A DNA stretch of 5,309 nucleotides from Ilumatobacteraceae bacterium. GTDB taxonomy: Bacteria; Actinomycetota; Acidimicrobiia; Acidimicrobiales; Ilumatobacteraceae. Position 1 is the stretch's first letter; each line of letters starts with the position of its first letter. The DNA is taken from positions 1-5,309 of the forward strand of contig JAENVT010000217.1 in the NCBI GenBank assembly GCA_016650435.1, written 5' to 3'. The position numbers and the translations under genes were made by a program. The notes below the pieces were generated by a model, which worked only from the letters and a program-made list of their open reading frames with translations, was not told the origin of the DNA and made no database searches. Below, piece by piece: positions 1 through 5,309 of this stretch.

Positions 1-2273
1 ACAACGAGCCCGGTGGCCACGATCGACGTCGCGTGGGAAGCCACCGCCGTGGAGAGCTGACGACCACTGAACCCCAGTGCCTTCAGCAACGCCAGATCGC
101 GACGCCGACGACGCACCTCCGCGGCCAATGCCAACGCGAGGGAGGCGGCAGCCGACGCAGCAATAGCGGAGGCGAGCAACGACGATGCGCCGCTGATGTC
201 GCCGGCGTTGACGATCTCGGCTGACCGTTGTGTCGGTGTGACTGCAGCTTCGTTGTAGTCGGAGATCTCGTTGGCTTCGGTCCTCAGCCGCTCGATGGCT
301 GACTCCTCGTTCGTGCCATGGCGGAAGCGCACGAACAGGACGTTTGGGCCGTACTCGGCAGCGGGTGTCTGCGCCGCGCCCGTGCCGTCGCCGGCCGTCA
401 GCAGATTGCGGTCGAAACCGGGCACTTGCTGAGCGATCACGATTCCGCCGATGCCGAGTGACGTGTGATCACCGTGGACCAGACCGATCGTCGGAAATGT
501 CGCCGAACCCACCACGCGGAGTTGACCGGTCGACGCATTGACCGTGTCACCGACATGGACGTGTAGCTGCTCGAGGGTGGCAGTGCCGAGCACGATCTCG
601 CCCGCCCGTTCGATCATTCGACCCTCGTGAATTGGCGGCGCAACCTCGCTGGAGGGTTCCATGCCGAGCAGCGGGACGTTGACGCCATTGACGTCGTCGG
701 CGCCATAGAAGGCCCCGCTCCATGATTCGATGTTCGGGTCGGCGGCGAAGACTGTCTGCGTCTCGGCCGGCTTTGTGTTGCCGTAGCCACCGCCATCGAC
801 CATTGCCACGTTCCAGTCCCACCCGAACAGCCGGGGATGGTCGACCAGGTGCCGCATGCTTGCGCCGAACGTCACTGCCGCCACCAACGCTGCTACGGCG
901 ACGGCCGAACTGGCCATCACAGAGCGCACACGCGACCGACGAGCCGGCGCGAGTGAGAACCGTGTCCCCACCGCCACCGCGACCGGAAGGCCCGCCGCGT
1001 CGATCGCTCTGCCCACGCGGCGCACCGGGGCGACCTTCGTGTGGTCCAACGTTCGATGAGGAGCTTCACGCCATACGGCCACAACGAGCACAGTCATCAA
1101 CGAAAACACGACAGCACCGGTTCCGAGGGCGATCACAGTCCAGTCGAGATCGATGCCGCGAGCTACCTCGACGCGCCTGACCTGACCGATAGGCATCGTC
1201 GGCGACGCCAGCACCGAGGCGATTACTGCGAGGAACGCACCGACAACGATTGCGATCGCCGGACCGACCAGGGTCGCCCACGCGATCGAAGCTGGTCCGG
1301 CGCCGATCGATCGGGCGACTTCGAGCGATTCACGTTGGCCGCGCACGTGCCGCGACAAGGCCTGGCCGACGAGCACAATGCACGACACGGCAGCAATGAG
1401 GGAGAACACGGCGAGCGCCAACGACACCGGGCGGGTCGCCTGCAGGGCGTGAAATGTGTCGACGGACGTGACCCGGAAGATCTGTGGCCCGCCGCCTGAC
1501 CACTCGGTAATCGTTCGCTGGACCGCAGCGTTGTCGGCGTCGCCGTGGCGCAGCACCAGACCTTGCCAGGCGTATAGCTCCAGCCCCTTTGCTGCGCGGA
1601 CGTACGCGGGCGTAAACAGCACCAGTGGTGATCGGTCGGTGTCGTCCTGCAGCACCTCCTCGATAAAGACGCCGACGCCGACGATGGTCGCGTGTGTCAT
1701 CAGACGTGGTTGCAAAGCCAGCGCCGACGCGCTGTCGGCCGATTCGACGTCCTCACGGCTCACCGTGGCGAAGTCGATCTTCTGACCGACGTGATAGCCG
1801 TACAGCTTGGCGCTCTCCTCGTTGACTGCCACTTCATCTTCACGGTTGGGATCCGGAAGCCGACCCTTCAACGCGGTGAATCGATCCTGATTGAAATATC
1901 TCCCGTCGATGCTGCCAATGGCCTCGAAGTTCTGCGACAGGTCCGGCTGACCGTCAACCCATGGCGCGACGTAGAAAGCGGCGTACGCCCTCGCCTGAGC
2001 CACTTCTGGAAGATCGCTGATCGCAGCCAGCGCCTCGTAGCCCTCCGCGTCGAGACCTCCAACGTCGACGGCCATCGTCGACGGGTTCGCGAAACGCAGG
2101 AACCTTGGATAGGCGGACTGTGTGCGGCGCGCACCCGCTGCGGCGAACAGCGACACGCCTCCGATCAAACCCAGCAGCAGGGCGATGCCTGCGAGCGCGG
2201 ACCAGTTCCGGCGCAACGAAGCTCGCGACCAGGACCACACGAACGCCGAGCTACCGACCGGGACCGAGCTCAT
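1..2273 (-). CDS. FtsX/MacB-type ABC transporter permease, two-module, C-terminus cut by window edge
   Basis: Seen: the minus-strand frame from the ATG at 2273 stays open to base 1 (757 complete codons, no stop). Predicted order: short cytoplasmic N-terminus; TM1 about residues 24-45 followed by GARRTQSAYPRFLR; extracytoplasmic domain about 46-282; TM2 283-305; charged coupling segment 308-330; TM3 331-356; TM4 378-401; TM5 449-470 followed by RHLVDHPRLFGWDW; second extracytoplasmic domain about 474-692; TM6 695-718; then RRRRRDLALLKALGFSGRQL (721-740), the classic FtsX-domain signature; TM7 begins and is cut. Family knowledge: such permeases pair with a separate LolD/MacB-like ATPase and move lipids, lipoproteins or peptides, or act mechanically. 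Roughly one helix and a tail (tens of residues) should lie beyond the edge. No nucleotide-binding domain is present. The gene upstream is divergent, so any linked ATPase would have to lie to the left. The substrate is not inferable. The family call is firm. Confidence 0.93.
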   Translation of the reverse strand, partial: MSSVPVGSSAFVWSWSRASLRRNWSALAGIALLLGLIGGVSLFAAAGARRTQSAYPRFLRFANPSTMAVDVGGLDAEGYEALAAISDLPEVAQARAYAAFYVAPWVDGQPDLSQNFEAIGSIDGRYFNQDRFTALKGRLPDPNREDEVAVNEESAKLYGYHVGQKIDFATVSREDVESADSASALALQPRLMTHATIVGVGVFIEEVLQDDTDRSPLVLFTPAYVRAAKGLELYAWQGLVLRHGDADNAAVQRTITEWSGGGPQIFRVTSVDTFHALQATRPVSLALAVFSLIAAVSCIVLVGQALSRHVRGQRESLEVARSIGAGPASIAWATLVGPAIAIVVGAFLAVIASVLASPTMPIGQVRRVEVARGIDLDWTVIALGTGAVVFSLMTVLVVAVWREAPHRTLDHTKVAPVRRVGRAIDAAGLPVAVAVGTRFSLAPARRSRVRSVMASSAVAVAALVAAVTFGASMRHLVDHPRLFGWDWNVAMVDGGGYGNTKPAETQTVFAADPNIESWSGAFYGADDVNGVNVPLLGMEPSSEVAPPIHEGRMIERAGEIVLGTATLEQLHVHVGDTVNASTGQLRVVGSATFPTIGLVHGDHTSLGIGGIVIAQQVPGFDRNLLTAGDGTGAAQTPAAEYGPNVLFVRFRHGTNEESAIERLRTEANEISDYNEAAVTPTQRSAEIVNAGDISGASSLLASAIAASAAASLALALAAEVRRRRRDLALLKALGFSGRQLSTAVASHATSIVATGLV

Positions 2274-2275
2274 CG

Positions 2276-2282
2276 CCTCCTC
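2276..2282 (-). promoter_or_regulatory. Ribosome binding site of the permease gene, unusually close to the start
   Basis: On the minus strand GAGGAGG is followed by only CG and then the ATG at 2273. This is a near-perfect anti-Shine-Dalgarno match, but the 2-nt gap is shorter than the usual 5-9 nt. The alternatives are worse: the in-frame TTG at 2291 and GTG at 2240 have no purine-rich site before them. I therefore keep the ATG at 2273. Confidence 0.6.
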
Positions 2283-2300
2283 ACGTACCAATTGGAGCAA

Positions 2301-2310
2301 AGGTCGACCT
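2301..2310. repeat. 10-bp perfect palindrome in the permease leader
   Basis: AGGTCGACCT equals its own reverse complement. It lies 28 bases before the permease ATG (minus strand), directly next to one arm of the 8-bp inverted repeat. It could be an operator half or a chance palindrome. The symmetry does not extend further. Confidence 0.4.
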
Positions 2311-2311
2311 A

Positions 2312-2408
2312 TCGCACAAGGATGGGAGCCTCCGCCGCCGAGTAGTGCTACCACGACGATCGCGGCGCGAGCTTTCGACGTGGAGCTTGGTGTTCGACCG
2401 TTGTGCGA
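2312..2408. repeat. Mirrored 8-bp inverted repeat TCGCACAA ... TTGTGCGA
   Basis: TCGCACAA (2312-2319) and TTGTGCGA (2401-2408) are exact reverse complements 81 bases apart. Read towards each gene, both present TTGTGCGA followed by TA (permease side) or CA (operon side). The gap to the ATG is 38 nt on the minus strand and 39 nt on the plus strand. The symmetry is consistent with a shared promoter or operator element, but short repeats of this size can arise by chance. Confidence 0.4.
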
Positions 2409-2435
2409 CAATTCCGGCAACGTCGAACAGACAAC

Positions 2436-2441
2436 AGGGGG
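2436..2441 (+). promoter_or_regulatory. Ribosome binding site deciding the start of the membrane protein gene
   Basis: AGGGGG is followed by a 6-nt spacer (TTGGAC) and then ATG at 2448. This favours the ATG over the in-frame upstream GTG at 2403, which would add 15 arginine- and glutamine-rich residues that do not look like part of the protein. Confidence 0.65.
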
Positions 2442-2447
2442 TTGGAC

Positions 2448-3014
2448 ATGGATGCCGAAACCCAACGAGACGGCAGGCAAGATTCTTCACTCGTCTTTGC
2501 TGGAGCCGTTTTGGCAGGCGCATGCGTCGCTGTCGCTGTGGGTGTGTTCGGACGGGTACACGATCCATCGAACACCACGCTCAAGTTGTTCTTCTCGGAC
2601 ACCATTCACTTCAAGGCGTGGGCAGCCACTCTTGTCGTGGTTCTGGCGATCGCCCAGCTGTTCGGCGGGCTGTGGATGTTCGGCAAACTTCCCGGCGGCC
2701 CGGCGCCAAGCTGGGTCGGACCCGCCCATCGCCTGTCCGGCACGCTCGCGCTCCTCGTGTCGTTGCCGGTCGCCTACCACTGCCTGTTCTCGCTCGGATT
2801 CAATCCTGGGCAAGCCAACGGCCGGCAGTTCGTTCATTCGATTCTCGGTTGTGCCTTCTATGGCGCGTTCGTGACGAAGATCCTCGCCGTCCGGTCCAGT
2901 CGGATGCCGCGGTGGGCGATTCCTGTAGTCGGAGGGTTGCTGTTCACGACGTTGGTGGTGCTGTGGCTGACGAGCTCGTTCTGGTTCTTCCGTAACATCG
3001 GCCTCGAGACATGA
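2448..3014 (+). CDS. Five-helix membrane protein, probable b-heme redox partner (DUF6529-like)
   Basis: Seen: 188 residues with five hydrophobic helices at about 13-36, 54-76, 93-115, 129-147 and 156-179. Arginines and lysines cluster in the loops at 77-95 and 144-155, so the positive-inside rule places the N-terminus in the cytoplasm. Histidines sit at helix ends: H54 (start of TM2), H94 and H111 (both ends of TM3) and H130 (start of TM4). With this topology H54, H111 and H130 lie on the outer side and H94 on the inner side. The segments PAHRLSG and FVHSILGCAFYG resemble cytochrome b561-like helices. Known, from memory only: actinobacterial proteins of this appearance are annotated DUF6529, of unknown function. 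Inferred: a bis-histidine heme protein exchanging electrons with quinone or the molybdoenzyme encoded next. The stop codon overlaps that gene by 4 bp. It could also be a non-heme membrane anchor. The start is set by the ribosome site at 2436. Confidence 0.85.
   Translation: MDAETQRDGRQDSSLVFAGAVLAGACVAVAVGVFGRVHDPSNTTLKLFFSDTIHFKAWAATLVVVLAIAQLFGGLWMFGKLPGGPAPSWVGPAHRLSGTLALLVSLPVAYHCLFSLGFNPGQANGRQFVHSILGCAFYGAFVTKILAVRSSRMPRWAIPVVGGLLFTTLVVLWLTSSFWFFRNIGLET
3011..3014 (+). promoter_or_regulatory. ATGA start-stop overlap (translational coupling)
   Basis: The ATG of the molybdoenzyme gene (3011-3013) overlaps the TGA of the membrane protein gene (3012-3014). The bases just upstream hold no strong ribosome site. 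Translation of the second gene therefore probably depends on ribosomes finishing the first, tying the two products to a fixed ratio. Confidence 0.7.
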
Positions 3015-5038
3015 CCGACCGCCTGGTACGAACGACATGCACTCACGATTGCCCGGATGCTTGCAGCGCGTTGGTCACGGTTGACGCCGACGGCCGAGCC
3101 GTCGGTATCACGGCGGACCGCTCTCATCCGATCACTGGCAGGCATCTCTGCGTGAAGGTCGACCGATATCTCGAGCGCGTCTACAGCCCTGATCGACTGC
3201 TCACGCCGCTGCGGCGAAGTGGGCCAAAGGGGAGCGGCGAGTTCACCGCGATCACGTGGGACGAGGCGCTCGACGAGATCGCAACGCGCTGGTCGGAGGT
3301 TTCGGGCGAGCTGGGTCCGACGTCGATCCTTGGCTACTCGTATCTCGGGTCAATGGGACTGCTCGACGCCTTTGGGACGACGCAGGCGCTGTTCAACCGG
3401 CTCGGTGCAACCCGGCTGGAGCGATCGATTTGTGGACCGCAGTGGTTCGCGCTGTCGGGTATCACCCGTTGGCCGTGGTCGGACCCGGAGAACCTGCCCG
3501 ACGCGAAGATGGTCGTGGTCTGGGGGATGGACCCGGTCTCGACCTCGATTCACACATGGGAACTGATTCGGCGGGCCCGCAAGGAGAACGGTGCCGAACT
3601 GGTGGTGGTGGATCCCTATCGGAGCCGAACGACGCGCTATGCCGATCTCCATCTCCGCCCGAACCCGGGTACCGATGGTGCTCTCGCCCTCGCAGTGGCC
3701 AACGTGATCTTCAGTGAGGGGCTCGAAGATGCTGCATACCTCGCGGCCCACACGACCGATGTCGATGCCTACAGAGCGGCGGTCGGACCGTGGACACCTG
3801 AACGGGCTGCGACTGAGACGGGTGTTCCTGCGGCGGACATCGTCGACTTCGCTCGTCTGTACGCGAGCGCCAGGCCCGCGGCGATCCGGCTCGGAGTCGG
3901 CATGCAGCGATCGACCGGATCGGGTTCCGCGTTGCGAGCCATCCAATGCCTGCCGGCGCTGACCGGTCAGTGGCGGTGGCCGTCCGGCGGCATCGCCGGA
4001 GCTGTCTCGATCGGGCAAACGAACCTGTCGGCCCTCAGCCGCCCCGACCTCTCCCCCGCCGGTACGCGGGAAGTGAACATGATCCAGCTCGGCCGGGTCC
4101 TCACCGATCCAACGATGGATCCCCCGATTCGTGCTCTCTACGTCTGGAACAGCAACCCAGCGGTCATTGCCGCTGATCAGCAGAAGGTTGTGGAAGGACT
4201 CAAACGAGAGGATCTCTTCACTGTCGTCCACGACCAGTTCGTGACCGACACCGCCCGATACGCCGACATCGTTCTTCCTGCGACGACGATGCTGGAGCAT
4301 CCTGATCTCGTCGGTTCGTGGGGCTTCTCGTTCCTTTCATGGAATGAGGCAGCCATCGATCCGGTGGGCGAATCAAAATCCAACGCCGAAGTAACCCGAC
4401 TCCTGGCAGCCAGGCTGGGTTTCGCAGACGAGGTGTTCCAGCTCGATGATCACCAACTCATGGAGCTTGCACTGAGCGACTCACCCGCAGCCGCCGCAGG
4501 CCTGACCTCTGAGGAGCTACGCACGGAAGGATTCATACGTGTCGGCCCGCCGATTGGAACCGCCGTCGCGTCCGATTCCACATTCGCGTTCTCGAACAAC
4601 GAACTTGCAGCGGCCGGGCTGCACCCGGTCGCGGAGTACCGCCCACCCGCCCGGACGCCAAACGCCGACAGCCGGTACCCGCTGCGGCTTCTGACCCTCA
4701 AACGTCACTACTCGATCAACAGCTCGTACGGGAACCTGCCGGTGATGCTCAACGCAGAACCGCGTGCGACCGCGGAGATACACCCCGATGACGCCGCGGC
4801 TCGCGAGATCGGCGAAGGGATGGAGATCTCGGTGTACAACGACCTCGGCCGGATTCGACTGATCGCATCGGTCACGGACAACGTCCCCGCAGGCACGATT
4901 GCCATCCCATTCGGGAGGTGGGGGACGGATCCCCAGTCGGGAGGAGTCAACTCACTCACCAGCGACTCTCTCGGTGACCTTGCCAACGGCCCGACGTTCT
5001 GCGACAACCTCGTCGAGGCCGAACCCGCCGCTTGCTGA
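3011..5038 (+). CDS. Molybdopterin (bis-MGD) oxidoreductase with 4Fe-4S site, DMSO reductase superfamily
   Basis: Seen: 675 residues, complete. Residues 1-60 form the Fe4S4 domain: C10, C14, C18 and C47 follow CX3CX3CX28C, with K49 in the canonical C-x-K that relays electrons from cluster to pterin. The molybdopterin domain spans about 60-470, with cofactor motifs WGMDPVSTSIHTW (171-183), ELVVVDPYRSRTTRYAD (196-212) and PGTDGALALA (219-228), then VWNSNPAV (378-385) and ARYADIVLPATTMLEH (415-430). The dinucleotide-binding domain is about 556-670 (INSSYGN at 569-575; GGVNSLTSDSLGD at 644-656). C141 in the SICG segment is at the usual molybdenum-ligand position, which suggests a Cys-ligated metal. 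There is no twin-arginine or other signal peptide, so the enzyme is cytoplasmic. Length is normal for the short one-subunit forms. The COG0243 family includes formate dehydrogenases, nitrate, sulfoxide and polysulfide reductases and hydratases; the substrate here cannot be assigned. The only visible partner is the coupled upstream membrane protein; no ferredoxin-like or NrfD-like subunit is in view. Confidence 0.96.
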   Translation: MTDRLVRTTCTHDCPDACSALVTVDADGRAVGITADRSHPITGRHLCVKVDRYLERVYSPDRLLTPLRRSGPKGSGEFTAITWDEALDEIATRWSEVSGELGPTSILGYSYLGSMGLLDAFGTTQALFNRLGATRLERSICGPQWFALSGITRWPWSDPENLPDAKMVVVWGMDPVSTSIHTWELIRRARKENGAELVVVDPYRSRTTRYADLHLRPNPGTDGALALAVANVIFSEGLEDAAYLAAHTTDVDAYRAAVGPWTPERAATETGVPAADIVDFARLYASARPAAIRLGVGMQRSTGSGSALRAIQCLPALTGQWRWPSGGIAGAVSIGQTNLSALSRPDLSPAGTREVNMIQLGRVLTDPTMDPPIRALYVWNSNPAVIAADQQKVVEGLKREDLFTVVHDQFVTDTARYADIVLPATTMLEHPDLVGSWGFSFLSWNEAAIDPVGESKSNAEVTRLLAARLGFADEVFQLDDHQLMELALSDSPAAAAGLTSEELRTEGFIRVGPPIGTAVASDSTFAFSNNELAAAGLHPVAEYRPPARTPNADSRYPLRLLTLKRHYSINSSYGNLPVMLNAEPRATAEIHPDDAAAREIGEGMEISVYNDLGRIRLIASVTDNVPAGTIAIPFGRWGTDPQSGGVNSLTSDSLGDLANGPTFCDNLVEAEPAAC

Positions 5039-5071
5039 GTTCGACAGCAAGGCGGGATAAGGGGGCAAAAC

Positions 5072-5092
5072 TCCGCTCGATCCGCTCGATCC
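5072..5092. repeat. Tandem repeat, 2.3 copies of TCCGCTCGA
   Basis: TCCGCTCGA at 5072-5080 is followed immediately by an identical copy at 5081-5089 and a partial third copy TCC (5090-5092). It lies in non-coding sequence 33 bases after the molybdoenzyme stop. Simple slippage duplication is the likely origin. Confidence 0.75.
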
Positions 5093-5125
5093 TGGTGTGG
5101 GCCCATTGACACGCGGGTGGTCACA

Positions 5126-5147
5126 CGCTGACCGTCTCAGCGACGGT
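5126..5147. terminator. Candidate bidirectional terminator hairpin without U-tract
   Basis: Two perfect 6-bp hairpins share the same bases: CGCTGA-CCGTC-TCAGCG (5126-5142) and ACCGTC-TCAGC-GACGGT (5131-5147). Both have 5-nt loops and cannot form together. The position between two convergent genes fits a terminator serving both strands. No T-run follows on either strand, which is common in actinobacterial terminators but weakens the call. Confidence 0.35.
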
Positions 5148-5189
5148 GGTGCCGCGACCAGAAGCGCCATCCGACAACGCCGCCGGCAA

Positions 5190-5309
5190 TCAGCGGGCGA
5201 CGATTTTGAGGCCGGTGATCACACCAGTCGCGAACAACCCGGCGACGGTGGAGTAGAAGTCATCGAGACCGTCGACGATGTCGAGCCCGTGCACCGCGAC
5301 GTTGCGCTC
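5190..5309 (-). CDS. C-terminal 39 residues of an unrecognised protein, N-terminus beyond the window
   Basis: Seen: the minus-strand frame entering at 5309 is open for 39 codons and stops with TGA at 5192-5190. Nearly all codons end in G or C, matching the other genes and arguing for real coding sequence. The tail contains GLDIVDGLDDFYSTVAG followed by LFATGVITGLKIVAR, with a hydrophobic stretch of about 20 residues near the end that could be a membrane helix or an amphipathic helix. I do not recognise the family and assign no function. It converges on the molybdoenzyme gene and so is not in its operon. Confidence 0.6.
   Translation of the reverse strand, partial: ERNVAVHGLDIVDGLDDFYSTVAGLFATGVITGLKIVAR

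Larger units (their letters stand above)
2274..2447. promoter_or_regulatory. Divergent promoter region between permease and redox operon
   Basis: These 174 bases separate two divergently oriented genes, so promoters for both should lie here. No convincing -35/-10 pair was found. The best -10-like string for the plus-strand genes is GACAAT at 2407-2412, about 35 bases before the ATG, with no well-spaced -35. The region also contains an 8-bp inverted repeat (2312-2319 / 2401-2408), a 10-bp palindrome (2301-2310) and the 8-bp palindrome CCAATTGG (2288-2295). A promoter region follows from gene orientation; the exact elements are uncertain. Confidence 0.55.
5039..5189. other. Convergent intergenic gap
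   Basis: This 151-base gap lies between the stop of the molybdoenzyme gene and the stop of the minus-strand gene entering from the right. Short open frames here lack ribosome sites and recognisable protein features. It holds a 9-bp tandem repeat and overlapping hairpins, described separately. Confidence 0.7.

Noticed and set aside
722..1180. Plus-strand open frame of about 150 codons
   Set aside because: It is antisense to the permease gene, is rich in Arg/Pro/Ser runs typical of high-GC shadow frames, and shows no domain or ribosome site.
1692..2345. Plus-strand open frame of 217 codons
   Set aside because: It lies opposite the permease N-terminal half, whose frame has clear FtsX features. 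This frame has Arg-rich low-information sequence and runs into the divergent promoter region.
2401..2412. TTGTGC read as a -35 box for the plus-strand operon
   Set aside because: No acceptable -10 lies 16-18 bases downstream. The overlapping GACAAT fits better as a -10, but it then lacks a properly spaced -35.
2105..2995. Plus-strand open frames of 296 and 250 codons (the second at 2122-2874) spanning the permease start and the membrane protein gene
   Set aside because: They cross a divergent gene boundary, and their translations are Arg/Ser/Pro-rich with no membrane or domain pattern. The frame starting at 2448 gives a clean five-helix protein.
2487..3038. Minus-strand open frame of 183 codons
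   Set aside because: It is antisense to the membrane protein gene, with a charged, low-complexity Arg/Glu composition and no recognisable fold.
3350..4300. Minus-strand open frame of 316 codons antisense to the molybdoenzyme
   Set aside because: Its length is explained by high GC. The plus-strand frame carries all the expected cofactor motifs, and the antisense translation is Arg/Gly-rich without motifs.
5037..5073. GAGTT ... AACTC inverted repeat around the molybdoenzyme stop
   Set aside because: It has only a 5-bp stem around a 27-base loop. It is too weak to call a terminator.
4708..5170. Minus-strand frames (4708-5124 and 4952-5170) extending from the molybdoenzyme 3' end into the gap
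   Set aside because: They overlap a confident plus-strand domain and cover the repeat and hairpin region. There is no ribosome site and no family resemblance.

Overview
The window looks like ordinary chromosome from a high-GC actinobacterium. All reading frames prefer G/C at third codon positions. The permease is of the long, duplicated FtsX type common in Actinobacteria, and the small membrane protein resembles an actinobacterial family of unknown function. An Acidimicrobiia/Ilumatobacter-like source is possible, but that is a guess. I see no RNA gene, insertion sequence, CRISPR array, phage gene or origin.

Layout, left to right. (1) Bases 1-2273, minus strand: one long open frame that runs off the left edge. 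It encodes a two-module FtsX/MacB-type ABC transporter permease, with 757 complete codons visible and the extreme C-terminus missing. (2) Bases 2274-2447: a divergent promoter region. It holds a mirrored 8-bp inverted repeat placed almost equally far from the two start codons, plus a 10-bp palindrome. (3) Bases 2448-3014, plus strand: a five-helix membrane protein of 188 residues with membrane-edge histidines, suggestive of a b-type heme protein (resembling DUF6529, from memory). (4) Bases 3011-5038, plus strand: a complete 675-residue cytoplasmic molybdopterin (bis-MGD) oxidoreductase with an N-terminal 4Fe-4S site. It overlaps the previous gene by 4 bp (ATGA). (5) Bases 5039-5189: a convergent intergenic gap with a 9-bp tandem repeat and a pair of mutually exclusive hairpins. 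(6) Bases 5190-5309, minus strand: the last 39 codons of an unrecognised gene.

How they work together: the two plus-strand genes form a tight two-gene unit, most simply read as a membrane redox partner plus a Mo/Fe-S catalytic subunit. The substrate cannot be read from the sequence. The divergent ABC permease may share regulation through the intergenic repeat, but there is no direct evidence of a functional link. The most notable observations are this two-gene pair, the same-side arrangement of histidines in the membrane protein, and the mirrored element between the divergent genes.
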